Below are positions 23,045 to 34,617 of a stretch of DNA of 64,000 nt, in pieces. The DNA is from Elysia chlorotica. Taxonomy: Eukaryota > Mollusca > Gastropoda > Plakobranchidae. The notes beneath the pieces are model-generated. The model saw nothing but the letters and a program-made list of their open reading frames with translations. It was not told where the DNA came from and made no database searches. Numbering within the stretch: position 1 is the stretch's first letter; each line of letters opens with the position of its first letter. A program made the position numbers and the translations under genes. The stretch lies in the NCBI GenBank assembly GCA_003991915.1, contig RQTK01000095.1, forward strand, positions 108,239-172,238, read 5' to 3'.

Positions 23045-23515
23045 AACAACCCCTATCATTTTAGAGAGACAGATCCGGCACTGCCCACCCTGCCCAAGGG
23101 CACCAGTCGCGCATTGCATACCTGTAAGTGTGTAAGTGTAACGGCCAATTATCCATAAATCACATTCTGGTTGACTGTCCACTTTTTCACTGGGAAAGAA
23201 ATCTGTTCCCTGCTTCCAAACTATCACTATCAGAAAGCGTATTTACTTTTGTTAGTCCTCCGCGCTAACCGATGTATCTGAAGGGCATTGGTGTGTATAA
23301 TTTTAAAAATGTGGTTATCCTACACATAGATCTTTTACTTTAAACCACTATAAAAACCACTTACTTGTAACCAATTTGTATGTGTATGCTTTTGCCACTC
23401 AGAGAGACAAAGGAGTCACTTCTGCTACTAGTACAATGTATTCACTGTCTTAGGACATCATGGGCACAATATAGCCGTTACTGTGCCGACTGGCCTTAAA
23501 AACAAACTCAATCAC
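23045..23515 (+). mobile_element. LINE 3' fragment (same RNase H-bearing family)
   Basis: Contains the family landmarks in order: CCAATTATCCATAAATCACATTCTGGTTGA-like segment, the FHWERNL-coding stretch, GTTAGTCCTCCGCGCTAACC, and the 3' UTR with GACATCATGGGCACAATATA near 23453. The end is GTGCCGACTGGCCTTAAAAA. Confidence 0.75.
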
Positions 23516-23519
23516 CCCG

Positions 23520-23640
23520 GCTTTGGAACTCTCTTAAAATACTATACATTTATCTTCTAATGCGACTTTCCTTTAATTTGACATGAAAGTTATGGTCCCT
23601 GTGATGTCGAACTATCAGGTATACACTGTAGTTACAAGTA
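23520..23640 (+). mobile_element. pogo/Tigger-like element, right end (split copy)
   Basis: TTTCCTTTAATTTGACATGA, then AACTATCAGGTATACACTGT, match the right end of the uninterrupted copy at about 31850-31900. Together with 18630-18955 it makes one element split by about 4.5 kb of later DNA. Confidence 0.6.
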
Positions 23641-24460
23641 TAAAATTAAAAAGTAGTTTTCCTATGCTTTGGGGGCTCTACCTAAACAATTATCAGCAAC
23701 TTGTGCCTGGTTCACCCTGGTTGCCTCACATTTTAGCTTAAGTTGATACTTTGATGTTTATTTGTTTATTTTCGACCTCTTTCCAACCAAATTTGACATA
23801 CAAATACAGGTAATAAATTTTGTCCTCAAAGAGAGCAGTACATAGTGTGTATGCTATACTGATGGATAGCCTTGCAAAAACACACTTAGTACAACCACGA
23901 CAAGTTGACGACTTTATTGTCTTAGTGTCTATATCTAAGTCATATCTAGTCCTGTTGTTTACGAGCAGGACATTTTAAATCTGGCACATGTACTCTCATA
24001 AAATACTAAACAGTGGAAACTTCACAAAATTAAGTCTGACAATTCAGATTTCTTATACAAGTTTTTGTTTTTCTCTTTAGTTCTATTGAAATCAGACTCA
24101 TAAGTCATAATTCAAAGTTTTCAGGTTTGATTATCTAAATTCGAAGTTCACACCACCAATTGGAATTACAAAAGTAACATCTGTCAAGCAAACTTCAATG
24201 TTAATTGCTACCCAAGACATATCTTTAGAAGAAATTGGGTTAGGAGAAGGTTGCTAACGCTATAGAAAGAAAACAAGAAAATTACCACAAACGTAGTTTT
24301 AAGCAACTGTCCGCTATTTAAACACTTTTGAGGGTCAGGGATGTCCCCTTCTTTAATTCGAAGTTGAGATCAAACCCCGAGCAATTTTAATTATGAGGTT
24401 TTCTTTGTAACTGTAACTATGTAAGTGTAATGTCAAATTATCAGGTACGCACTGTATCTG
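23641..24460 (+). mobile_element. third pogo/Tigger-like copy, diverged
   Basis: Words parallel the copy at 31.5 kb: TTCGACCTCTTTCCAACC, ACATACAAATACAGGT, GATAGCCTTGCAAAAA, and a right end TGTCAAATTATCAGGTACGC followed by ACTGTA. The middle also resembles 30880-30960 (TTTTTCTCTTTAGTTCTATT against TTTTTCTCTTTGGCTCTGTT). No intact transposase frame is present. Confidence 0.5.
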
Positions 24461-24683
24461 TCATGATCCGCCCACTCCTCCATTTTCAAGTCGACACTGC
24501 TGAATTTTGCGGAGAAAATTGCTTGGCAGTGTTGCAACAAACTCTATCTAAGTTGCATAATTTACCAATTCTTTATTACAATACGTTATTATTTTACTGA
24601 TGGGGTTGACAACGTTAAAATACAAACTATCGTGTGAAGCTGCAGAGTGGGGCCCCGCGCACACCTCAACTAGAGAGATGAAG

Positions 24684-25007
24684 GATGGCCTGTTTATACT
24701 GTTTATGATGACGGGTGGTCTGTTTATCCTACTGTTTATGATGACGGATGGTCTGTTTATACTGTTTATGATGACGGATGGTCTGTTTATACTGTTTATG
24801 ATGGCGGATGGCCTGTTTATACTGTTTATGATGGCGGATTGTCTGTTTATACTGTTTATGGTGAAGGATGGTCTGTTTATACAGCATATGGTGAAGGATT
24901 GTCTGTTTATACTGTTTATGATGGCGGATGGTCTGTTTATACTGTTTATGATGACGGATGGTCTGTTTATACTGTTTATGATGACGGATGGTCTGTTTAT
25001 ACTGTTT
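24684..25007 (+). repeat. 30-bp minisatellite, about 11 units
   Basis: The unit is GATGGTCTGTTTATACTGTT plus TATGATGACG, with small changes between units and one unit of 33 bases near 24714. Because 30 is divisible by three and the unit lacks stops in several frames, long open frames appear on both strands. They are not genes. Confidence 0.95.
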
Positions 25008-26512
25008 TTTTGGCTGGAAGTCAACTGTCCAACTTCCAAGCACAATATGAGTTGCATACTATTTCAGTATTTGCCAAGACCAGCTGTAACTCCAGGCAGG
25101 ACATAAAATAGTCACCTGGTGCGCCTAGTAATATGGGTCATTAGGGCAATGGGACTAAGCACATCTAGGATAAGGCACTTTTGAAACTGACACTTTCAAA
25201 CAACTTCAATTTGCAGGAAACGAAAAAAGCCAATTTCAGTATTGCTCAGTACTTAGGATGACATAGAGTTAGAAACATAAAAAAAACAGGTTTATGCCTC
25301 AGCGAGTGTAATTTATCTTTGTATGGACTGTATGATAGTATACAACATAGGAGTTACACTAATATTGATTAACATCAACACAAAACTCATCACTTCGCTT
25401 TTGAGGCTCTGTTCATTGGGTGCTGATAGTGATAGTTGCTTTCACTTAGTTCTAATTTAATTGTTAAAAACACACAAAAAAGGTCCAACAAACATAGCCA
25501 AAAAGAAACTGCTTCAACTTGTTTTTTGGCAAATTATATTTTTAATAATTTTCCCCATAAGTGATTGATTGGGATAGATTAATGTAAAGTAGGTGAATAA
25601 TACATTCGCCCAATTAAAATCACAAAGTACACTGGATATAAAAGCAAAGATAAAAAAATATACAAATATATATATATATATATATCACAGGTTCTATAAT
25701 TAGTATAAACATTGCATTTCATCATAACTAAAGGAAACAAGAATTTAAAACTGATTTTAAAACGATGAGCGGTTCCTACGGTTCCTGGTGGTCTATTCTA
25801 GAGCCTATCACCTCTGGCTTTTAAGTTGCCGCTCATACCAAACCTTTTTTCTTAATTTGAATCAAGATTATGAGACGGTAGGCGCAACATTTATGAATCA
25901 TTCAATTTAATTTCCAAATTTGCAGGTAAGGAAAAGGGCTGTTAAAGTTGCAAATTTGCTTTACATTCTGTTGATTCTGAAACTTAAGCTGTTTTAATGG
26001 ACTTTTAAATATTTTTGATAGTTGGTTATTGTTTGTTTTTTTCCCAACAGTTTTGATGTTCAGATATGTACAGATATGCCCCTTCTGTAAAGTTTTGATC
26101 CATTCCCACACAATGCAAATGATTAGGTTTCCACTGCGTATATAATGCATCACCAGACTTGACTTTCAGGAGAAATGATCTGTCTGGACTGGCCTTAGGA
26201 AGTACATTTAAATATAGCAGCAGCGGTGCTTTTGTGCAGATCAATGTTTTTTTTTATCCTGACAACTGAAACACATCACACTCACAGTCGTAACAGTCCT
26301 ACCTCGCCCAGAGCTCAGACTAATATATTTTTTTGATGTATGCACATAAAATGTGTAAATGAGATTTTTGCACTTACACTGTCTATAATGTCTTTTTAAA
26401 GGTATATTTAAAAGGCAATCTTTATACACAGTTCTACAAGCAAAACTGCATCCATTTCTTTAAATGTGCTGAATGACATGGATAAACTCAGGATAGTAAA
26501 GACTAAAGTAAA
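25008..26512. other. intergenic stretch, nothing recognised
   Basis: Contains a short TA run near 25668-25685 and homopolymers. No exon, RNA gene or named repeat is seen. Confidence 0.45.
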
Positions 26513-27990
26513 TGCATCTAGGAAAAGCCGTTGGGCCTGATGGCATATCAGTAGAGATGCTAAATGCTCTAGAAGAAGTAGGAGTGGAGAAGTTAACACT
26601 ACTAGTACTACTCTGTAAAATTTACAACACTGGGTAACTCCAACATGATTTGAGAAAGTCTGTCTTTATAATTCTACCAAAAAAGGCAGGGGCCACAGAA
26701 AGTGAATCACACAGAACGATAAGTCTAATGAGCCACATCACAAAAATTATTTTGCAATTGATACAAGTACATGTAATGATGAGAGCCCGAAAAAAAAAAG
26801 CCGAAATTCCTCCAGAAAAGAGTGTGGCTTTGTCGAGGGCAGGGAAACAACTAAAGCCATCTATATTTGAGAACAAAATGCGAGAGGGCACTAGAGATAC
26901 AGAAAGACGCATCTCTCTGTTCTATTATTGACTGTAGCAAAGCGCTTGATGAAATGAGACATGAAAACAGTATCATGCAATTGCTAGAAAGCTTAGAAAT
27001 AAATGGAAAAGATCTAAGGATAATCAAAAATACGTAGCCTATTGGGAGCGAACCGCTGCAGTTAGATTCAAGGATGAAATAATTAAGTACCAGCCAATAA
27101 AGCGATGTGTAAGACTGTTTTGTGTTCTATCACCAGATCTTCTTTTTAGTGAATACATTATGCGATCATTTATAAATAAACCAGGATTACAGGTGGGAGG
27201 TCATATCATCAACAACATCAGGTGCGCTGACGACACTGCACTCATAGCAGAGAATGAAAACCATCTACAGGATTTATTGAACACCATCGTGAAAGAAAGC
27301 GAGGAGATGAGACCAAGACAATGGTGGTGTCCAGGCCGAAAGGTAATCCCCACATGAAAATTAAAAGTAGGGACTTATGAGTTACACCAGATGAGAAAAT
27401 CCAAATATATAGGGTGATGATAACAGAAAACAATAAATGTGAAACCGAAATAAAGACAAAAATAGTAAAAGTCAAACCAATCTTTCAGGAAATGAAACAT
27501 ATTCCTACTAATAGAAAATTAGACATAAGGTGAGACAAATGAGTGCTCAAGTACTATGTAGAGCGAGGCTTGGAAATTAATCAAACAGCTGGAGAGACGT
27601 ATCGCAGCAACGGAATAATGCTTAAGTCTCATGGACAACGAGAAAAATAAATGAATGTGTCTTAACGAAGCAGGCACCAAATTGAACCTACTCAATAAGA
27701 TCAGGACACAGCAAGCAAAACTCATTGGCCATGTCATACACAGACATAGTTTAGAACATGTTATTGCAACTGGTAACATGAACGGAAAGAGAGTGAGAGG
27801 AAGACAGAGAGACAAGATCTGGGGCAGGCTAGGATGATGGATCAGTGGAAGCAAAGAGATCGACCTGATGTTGAAATGTGAGGACAAAGATGAAAGATAT
27901 GTGGAGGGACATGGTTGCCAAGCCAACTGGCACGGCACTACATGATGATGAATTATGTCTAGCATGCACAGAAATCAAAGAACATGTATA
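26513..27990 (+). mobile_element. RTE-like LINE reverse-transcriptase fragment, degenerate
   Basis: In three shifting frames the plus strand gives reverse-transcriptase landmarks in order: GPDGISVEMLNALEE at 26537, ILPKKAG near 26676, CSKALDEMRHEN near 26935, a LSPDLLFSEYIMRSF block at 27129-27174, CADDTALIAENENHLQD (catalytic box with ADD) at 27222, MITENNKCETEIKTKIVK-like at 27418, and the late LNEAGTKLNLLNKIRTQQAK at 27660. The last is followed by IGHVIHRHSLEHVIATGNMN and RVRGRQRD. No RNase H is seen, which fits RTE-type elements and sets it apart from the other LINE. It carries several stops and frame shifts and lacks the endonuclease. Confidence 0.8.
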
Positions 27991-28119
27991 TGATTTAATA
28001 TTCATAATAAATAATCATAACTTTATGCCTCAACTGGCTAACTATAGCATCTCTACTTCTTTTTCTTGCAGCTCATATAGATATATAAAATAACAAACCA
28101 TAGAATAAAACGACATTCA

Positions 28120-30059
28120 TGCATCCGCGGATTCATAGTTTTTATTGCATTTTGATTAAAATTTTACTCATTAAAAATACACATAGATCATAATTAATTG
28201 GCAGTACATGTATAGATAATTTGATAATAAATGTATATACAAAGTACAGTTGTAATTGAGGACAAAAATAAAAACCAAACATTGCAACTTACAAAGTTCT
28301 TACATAACTACATTTGTATCATCCTATATCAACTAAACACAAACACAATCTTCCATTAAGTTTCCCACAAACATTTTGTTGTCAGTTTGTGTTTTTCTTT
28401 GCGCTTGCTTTGTCCAAAACATTCACATGGTATACATAATACATACATACAGATTTAAAAGAATAGTAAAATTGTTCAAGAAAGTAAACACTTAAAACAG
28501 TGTTATTCAATTTGTACTTTACAGATTTCAAAACAGAAAAGTGTGAAAAGTACAATGTATCCCACAAAATTAATTATGTCTTTGTTTTAAAGGAATCATA
28601 ATGTAATAGATATTACAAGAAAGGTTCCTTCTCACAATTAATTTAACAAAATCAACTCAACACATTGGCTTGCTGGAGAAACCAGAGAAGTTTCATGTTT
28701 ACAGCCTGTATCCTCTGACATTAAAGTAATTATCTATGGGGAAAACATCTTATGAATATCAATACATTTAAAATCAATTAAATAAGAACATTTGATCTGT
28801 GATATAACACATGTATTGATACAAAGGGTAAAACTATGGGCCTATAACTTGTAAGGACTGGAAAAAAGCCAGAAAGAACTATAAGTCTCATTCTAACAGA
28901 GCCCAAGAGAAAACAACAACCTTTTCTTTTGCAAATTTCAGTTTCAAGCTTCATTTTGTATTTTAATGTTTCCACTGAATTACATTTAGAGCCTGATATA
29001 AAATCTTTCTCAGCTGGATACATGTATCATACCATTGGAGGGATCACCACTTGATCCGTATTGTCAAACACTGAAACAGCAACACGACAATCCTTTTTTA
29101 TATACATGTAATGTATTATTGTAATTTATTCTCAATGATAAACTGCTAGTGCTACATGTAGTTAAAGTAACTTTCACCAAGGAATGTTCATGCACTTGTA
29201 CACATACACTTTTCCTAACACTTGATCCACTGTTGGCCAACAAAGACATTATCTGTTACGCTTCTCTCATTTGAACAGGTCAAGCCTCTTAGAGGTTAGA
29301 TTTAGTTAGAAAAAATTACCACGGGCAAAAGCTTTACAGCAAATAAATTCTGGCTATCTCTGAAGTAGTTTATATCATTCAGCATCAAGTTCATGTGAAA
29401 CCGCATGGTATATAGTATAAAGATTTTTCAACACTTATGGAAAGTTAATAATCAGATCATTTGATTTTGATACAGATTTAGCAAAGCTTGCATTATCTGG
29501 GTGAGAGAACATTTGGAAATATTTTCTTCCTAAATTTTGTATACATCCCAAAACTTCTACGAGCATCATATACTCTTTCTTAACAGCAACCATAGGAGAA
29601 AATATAAGAAATATCAATAACAAGCTGTCATTTATTTCTAGGAATAATTAAACATACAATTACAATGTAATCCACTTAAGATAAACCTTCCGGGACAGCC
29701 TAAAAGTTTATTTCATCCAAAGTTTACATTACAAGAGTGACACTTAAGTAAAAAGAAAAGAATTGGTGCATCAGAAAGGTTTTCATTAAGCCATTAATTA
29801 TATACCATAGTTTATCTTTAGCAAATCAACTGTGTAAGGAGAGTGAAAATGTTTGAGCATTGGTCAGAAATCAATAATGAAGATGTAAACAAAGAAGCAA
29901 CACTTTTTTCTGTATATATCCTTGAGTGACCATCCTTGTACATAAATATACATCCGTGTACACTCTTGTACTTAAATAACTTATCTATAATTATAGATAC
30001 ACCAATCAACTTTCTTCAGATCTGTTAACCATTGCAACACAGCATCCGATCTGTTACTT
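28120..30059 (-). other. probable 3' UTR of the minus-strand membrane protein gene
   Basis: From the stop codon at 30060-30062 leftwards there is no exon boundary with an open frame. An AATAAA on the minus strand at 28146-28141 is a good poly(A) signal, giving a 3' UTR of about 1.9 kb that contains the MITE-like element at 29665. The RTE-like LINE ends just beyond it. Confidence 0.45.
29665..29840. mobile_element. MITE-like element, second copy, in a probable 3' UTR
   Basis: GTAATCCACTTAAGATAAACC, GGGACAGCCTAAAAGTTTAT and ATTGGTGCATCAGAAA follow the same order as GGAATCTGCTTAAGATGAACC, GGGACAGCCTAGAAGTTTAT and ACTGGTGCCTCGGAAA in the copy at 15598. The right end ATAGTTTATCTTTAGCAAAT is the decayed inverted repeat. 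Confidence 0.65.
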
Positions 30060-30595
30060 TTAGTGCTGAAGTGACTCCCTGTAGGAAGGAGGTGGGTCCT
30101 GTCTGTCTGCTGGGTTGTAATGTCTTCCATGGTTGCCACTTGCATTCTCACTATAGCCCGCCTGTCTAGGATCAGAGCCATATCCTCCTGCGCCTGAAGG
30201 AGCGCTCGGTGTTACAGAACTGTAACCTGCCATTCCACTGCCATCCCCACTGGCTTGATAGCCGCGAAACTCGGCAGCATCTGGTATCTGAGTTGGCACC
30301 ATGGAATAGGGGAGAGGTGCATTTCTAAGATCCGATGGATTTATCACCTCTGACACGAAGCCAGAGTGTGTCCCTCCCTGACCTTCCCCAGCTCGGTTAT
30401 AGTTGGTTGCCCCTCCCCACTTGGGGGCAGCACTCATGCTAGCCGGGTGGCTCTCCGAACTGACCTCTGAGTTCATGCAATCCATACAGACCATCAGACC
30501 CATGCTCAGAATCACCAGAGAGGCCAAGAGCACAAGGAAGTTTACAGGCAGGGCATGGTTGGAATTGAACAAATCTTTTGAGGGTGCTGCTGGAT
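30060..30595 (-). CDS. last coding exon of a single-pass membrane protein with PPxY tail
   Basis: On the minus strand an acceptor (TTTAG) precedes base 30595. The exon enters with two bases of a codon and stops with TAA at 30062-30060, giving 178 residues. Residues 1-16 are a short stalk (PAAPSKDLFNSNH). Residues 17-38 form one hydrophobic helix (VNFLVLLASLVILSMGLMVC), followed by membrane-side cysteines (CMDC) that could be palmitoylated. The remaining 138 residues are a disordered Gly/Ser/Pro/Tyr-rich tail ending DPPPSYRESLQH. PPSY is a PPxY ligand for WW domains, such as those of Nedd4-family ubiquitin ligases. The layout resembles Shisa/WBP1/VOPP1-like adaptor membrane proteins, but no Cys-rich ectodomain exon could be found between 30.6 and 37 kb, so the family is not assigned. 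Upstream exons must exist because the exon starts in phase. Confidence 0.65.
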
Positions 30596-31455
30596 CTAAA
30601 TGTACAAATATGAAGAAACAGAGAAAAAAAGTTAATGATCTTTCAAAAATATATTTTAAATTGACTGGTAGATGATTTGTATTTTTTATCATTCTATCTT
30701 TAAAAATGACATTGTTATTTTAATTGATGATATCATCTAGATTTAGGAAATCCATAACAGGGCTTAACTTCAACAAATTCGCATATCAGTTTTCAAAAAC
30801 ACAATACAGTGAAAAACTCAGAAAACTAAAAGCCTAAATATTTGAATTTCTCATAAACCGAATTTTGAAAAAGAATAGGTATTTTTTTCTCTTTGGCTCT
30901 GTTAGAATCTGTCTCATAATTTGAAGTCGTTCTGGTTTGATTCTCTTAATTTGATGATGACATACAGAAATTGGCACCACTGTGTTCCACAGGGATGGCC
31001 GGTTCAAAGACGAAGAGGGTTGTTAAGCGAAGAGTTCTTACATGGAGATTACTTCAACAACAAAAATAGATCTAAATCCTTAAAAATAGACGCTATTGCC
31101 TATGAATCTTTCAAATTAAACCTTAAAGTGCTTCCAATAAACTAAAAGGGAGGGTCTTTACGCACTACATAGTGTGTCTGCATCTTTAACTTATATCTAG
31201 AAGGGGTTTTGTAGTCATTTTTGACAAATTTGCTTTGTAAACGCACTATTTTTAATTTAAGTGTTTTTGTTTAAGTCACTTGAATTCTTTGATCTGACTC
31301 TGACAGTTCAATTAAGCTAATCTCTCTCGGTATTTAACATTTCCTGGGTCTGGAGAAAGATTATATACTAGATGCTAAGTAAAATAAATGCAAAGCACAG
31401 TATTTATGCCCATTATTTAGACAGAAACACATAAATATTAAATTTTATAACATAT
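30596..31455. other. spacer upstream of the membrane protein exon
   Basis: Probably intronic to the minus-strand gene. A segment at 30880-30960 resembles part of the diverged pogo-like copy at 24.1 kb. Nothing else is recognised. Confidence 0.4.
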
Positions 31456-31900
31456 ACTGTGCATTCCACTTAATTTGACATCTACTAATTCGAAACTCCC
31501 TAAATTGGACTCTCTTTAAAATGTCGGGATAACGGTAACTGATTTAATCGCCATTAAGTGCTTCTTGCATATTTTGGTTAATTTGACTATTCAGTGCTTC
31601 ATTTCTTGTATTATTTGTTTTGACATATTTCAACCCAGTATGTATGACATTAAAACAAAATTTAGCAGGTGGCTTCAGTGTCAGTATCAGATTGACTAGA
31701 TAACCTTGCAAATATTAGGCTAATAAACTTTGCAGGTCCTACAGGCTAAATATAAGCCAATGTTGGGTGCACAAAGAACATCTCTGTCTAGATTCCTATC
31801 TAGAGTAGACCCACAGCCAAGTCACTCCCTTATCAATATCTTCTTATATTCAACTTTCCCTTAATTTGACATGAACGTTCTGGCCGTTCATCAGGTATGC
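31456..31900 (+). mobile_element. pogo/Tigger-like non-autonomous element, uninterrupted copy
   Basis: The left end is ACTGTGCATTCCACTTAATT and the right end TTAATTTGACATGAACGTTC, then TTCATCAGGTATG. Internal blocks match the split copy at 18630/23520 in order. It is about 445 bp with no transposase frame. It serves as the reference for the split copy. Confidence 0.65.
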
Positions 31901-32049
31901 CGAAATTTGGAAAGAAACACTATATATAGTGTGTTCGCTTACAGACTCAGCCTAACTAAAAGTGGTCAGTATCATTTTCAGTATAAGATCCTTGAAATTT
32001 TGGTGCACCTCTTCATCCACTTTAGATTTGCAAGCATAAAAAAGGATTT

Positions 32050-32660
32050 TGATCATTGATGATCGATCTAGATTAAATTCCAGGTAGATGTAGAATCTAG
32101 ATCTAATCTAGATTCTTAGATATAAATTACCAATGGGCCTATCCACTGCAACTCCAGAGGCTATTTTCACGTATCTTGCACTCCAAATAATTAGGATAAA
32201 AGTAAGAAGTTTGCATTGGGTAAGTTGATTTTCCATCCCTTCTCTTTTATTAATTTACTCTCCCTCTTCAAATCTTTAACTTAAGTCCCAAAAGTTTTAA
32301 TCCGAAAACCACTTTATCACTCCGTATCTTGTGGTCGCAGCCAAATCGTCGAGCACTAAACAGACAACCAGGGTCTGGAATTTACATCTAGAATCTAGAC
32401 ATCTAGATCTAGATTATATATCTAGATTAGATGATGATCTAGAATCTATTCCACAAACCAGACTCGCTTGCTATTTGAACGAAAAATAAGTCAGAAACAA
32501 GTTAAACGTAATTCAATCATTTCACAATAAACTTCTCCTATATCTAGATCTAAATCTAAATTTAGAATCATTGCAAGAATTATTGCGAAATAGATGCGGA
32601 TCTGTGCACTCGTCTAGTACTCTAGTAGTCTACTGTGCGATTAGATCGAGAATGCCAGAT
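32050..32660. repeat. AGATCT/TCTAGA-rich low-complexity stretch
   Basis: Dense, degenerate runs of TCTAGA and AGATCT palindromes, for example near 32085-32110 and 32386-32445. No fixed period, no coding sequence. Confidence 0.7.
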
Positions 32661-32857
32661 CTAATGTTTTAACAAGGAAGCAATAACGAGAGATCATTCT
32701 CAAGTTTCTAAGCTTACTTATTAGTTTTAAGAGTTGTCTATCTTCTTCGGAACACTGACTGTCGCCCCTATGTTTTTACGCGGCTCGGGTAACGCCCACT
32801 TTCCCCGGTAAACGTTATTTACAGCGCCCCTATGTTTTTAGGCGGACATCGGCTCGG

Positions 32858-33116
32858 GTTGTTGTTGTTGTTGGGTTGGTTTAACGTCCAACAGCTGCTA
32901 TAGGCTATATTGTGGACGGGCCCCAAGATGGACGTCTGATATTTTATGTGCTGCCACACACGAGACAGGGCAGGGATACCATGACTCCTGTCTCAGCCGG
33001 TCAATTATACTGACCGTAACACCGACCCAACCAGTAGGGAACGCAACAGACAGGATTCGAACTCGGGACCTTTTGCGTCGGAAGCCGATGTTCTACCCCT
33101 GGACCACCGCGCCCCC
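32858..33116 (-). mobile_element. tRNA-headed SINE, minus orientation, well preserved
   Basis: Read on the minus strand the head has GGTCCAGGGGTAGAACATCG (A-box region) and a perfect B box in CGAGTTCGAATCCTG. The body has CAGTATAATTGACCGGCTGA and GACAGGAGTCATGGTATCCC. The tail ends in a run of CAACAA repeats (GTTGTTG on the plus strand at 32858). It is almost the same as 50875-51114, so this subfamily looks recent. Confidence 0.85.
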
Positions 33117-33136
33117 AATTTCCTCAGTAAACATTG

Positions 33137-33502
33137 TTAGAAACATGACGGGTCAAAAATATTTTGAAGTGTAAAACTACCCATACATCATGTTTTTCTT
33201 CAATACTGAAAAGAATTAAAGCCAATAAATTAATAAACAATAACAAGGACAAGATGGCAGCTTTTTAGAATTTTGATTCTATTAGGCCTACCTTTTTTTT
33301 AAGTCCAGACTCTAGATTATAGATCTAATCTAGATTGTAGTAACTACATTGTATGTAAAGCACATAGCACCGAAATATGTTAAAATCTGCATTTCCTTGA
33401 TTTAGACGTAGATCTAGAGGCTGGGTATATCTGGTTTCCATCTCACTTCAAATCATGATGATCATTATTGGTTGTGATCATCATTCTCTGTCACTGCCAA
33501 TT

Positions 33503-33571
<69 letters not shown>

Positions 33572-34200
33572 TTTTCTTTAAACCAAGTACAAGAACATTA
33601 CCAATCACACATTTTGTTAACTTGACAGCTGTTATATATCGCCACCACTGCTTGCTAATCTTCACGCATTTACGTGTATTTAAGCAAATAATTATAGTGG
33701 TTTGCCATTGCCTGGTACATTGAACAGTTTTCATAACGATGCAGAAAAATTATGTCCAGTGTCCAGCAGTGGTTTCTTGAATCGAAAGAAGCAATGCGGA
33801 TTTTAAGATGTCAGACAAAGTTAGGGTATGCCCTAGCTGAATTTCTGTGTAAACGACAAAGAGTTGCTGGATAATTGAACCGGCTGTTTTCAATGATTTT
33901 AACGGGAAACATAATGAGCGGTGAAGCTGCTGAGAAGTTCTTTTAGCAGGGTCTTTTAGGATATCCAACCGATGAGTGTTTATGAGACATCGCTCGCAAC
34001 TACAACATACAAAGACTCACCTGTGCTACCATGTTAAATACTAATCCAGTCCAGGTTTGTTTTTGTTTTTTAATAATCAGCGGAAGTTGTCGTTGAGAAG
34101 CCCAAGCAAACAAGCCCTTGCACCTTCAACTTAGTAGGTTCGTCTATGGCTGAACCTAGAGACAATGTCAAGCCCATGAATGGCTCGGTATTTTGAATCA
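33137..34200. repeat. 1.06-kb tandem duplication, copy 1
   Basis: Starts at AGAAACATGACGGGTC and ends TCGGTATTTTGAATCA. The same sequence repeats directly after it with small insertions and deletions, offset about 1064 bases. It contains a GA microsatellite at 33507-33568. No protein is encoded. Confidence 0.9.
33507..33568. repeat. GA microsatellite in copy 1
   Basis: Pure GA run of about 60 bases, longer than its partner in copy 2. Confidence 0.95.
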
Positions 34201-34557
34201 AAGAAACATGACGGGTCAAAAATATTTTGAAGTGTAAAACTACCCATACATCATGTTTTTCTTCAATACTGAAAATAATTAAAGCCAATAAATTAATTTT
34301 AAACAATAACAAGGACAAGATGACAGCTTTTTAGGATTTTGATTCTATTAGACCTGCCTTTTTTAAAGTCTAGACTAGATTTTAGATCTAATCTAGATTG
34401 CAGTAACTATGCACATAGCACCGAAATAATGTTAAAATCTGCATTTCCTTGATTTAGACCTAGATTTAGAGGCTGGGTATATCTGGTTTCCATCTCACTT
34501 CAAATCATGATGATCATTATTGGTTGTGATCATCATTCTCTGTCACTACTTAAATGA

Positions 34558-34617
<60 letters not shown>

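Noticed and set aside
24548-25111. Long open frames on both strands at 24.5-25.1 kb
   Set aside because: They are produced by the 30-bp minisatellite, whose length is a multiple of three. No splice or start context, and low-complexity peptides.
33050-33116. tRNA gene on the minus strand
   Set aside because: Same reasoning: perfect B box but attached to the shared SINE body and repeated at 51.1 kb.
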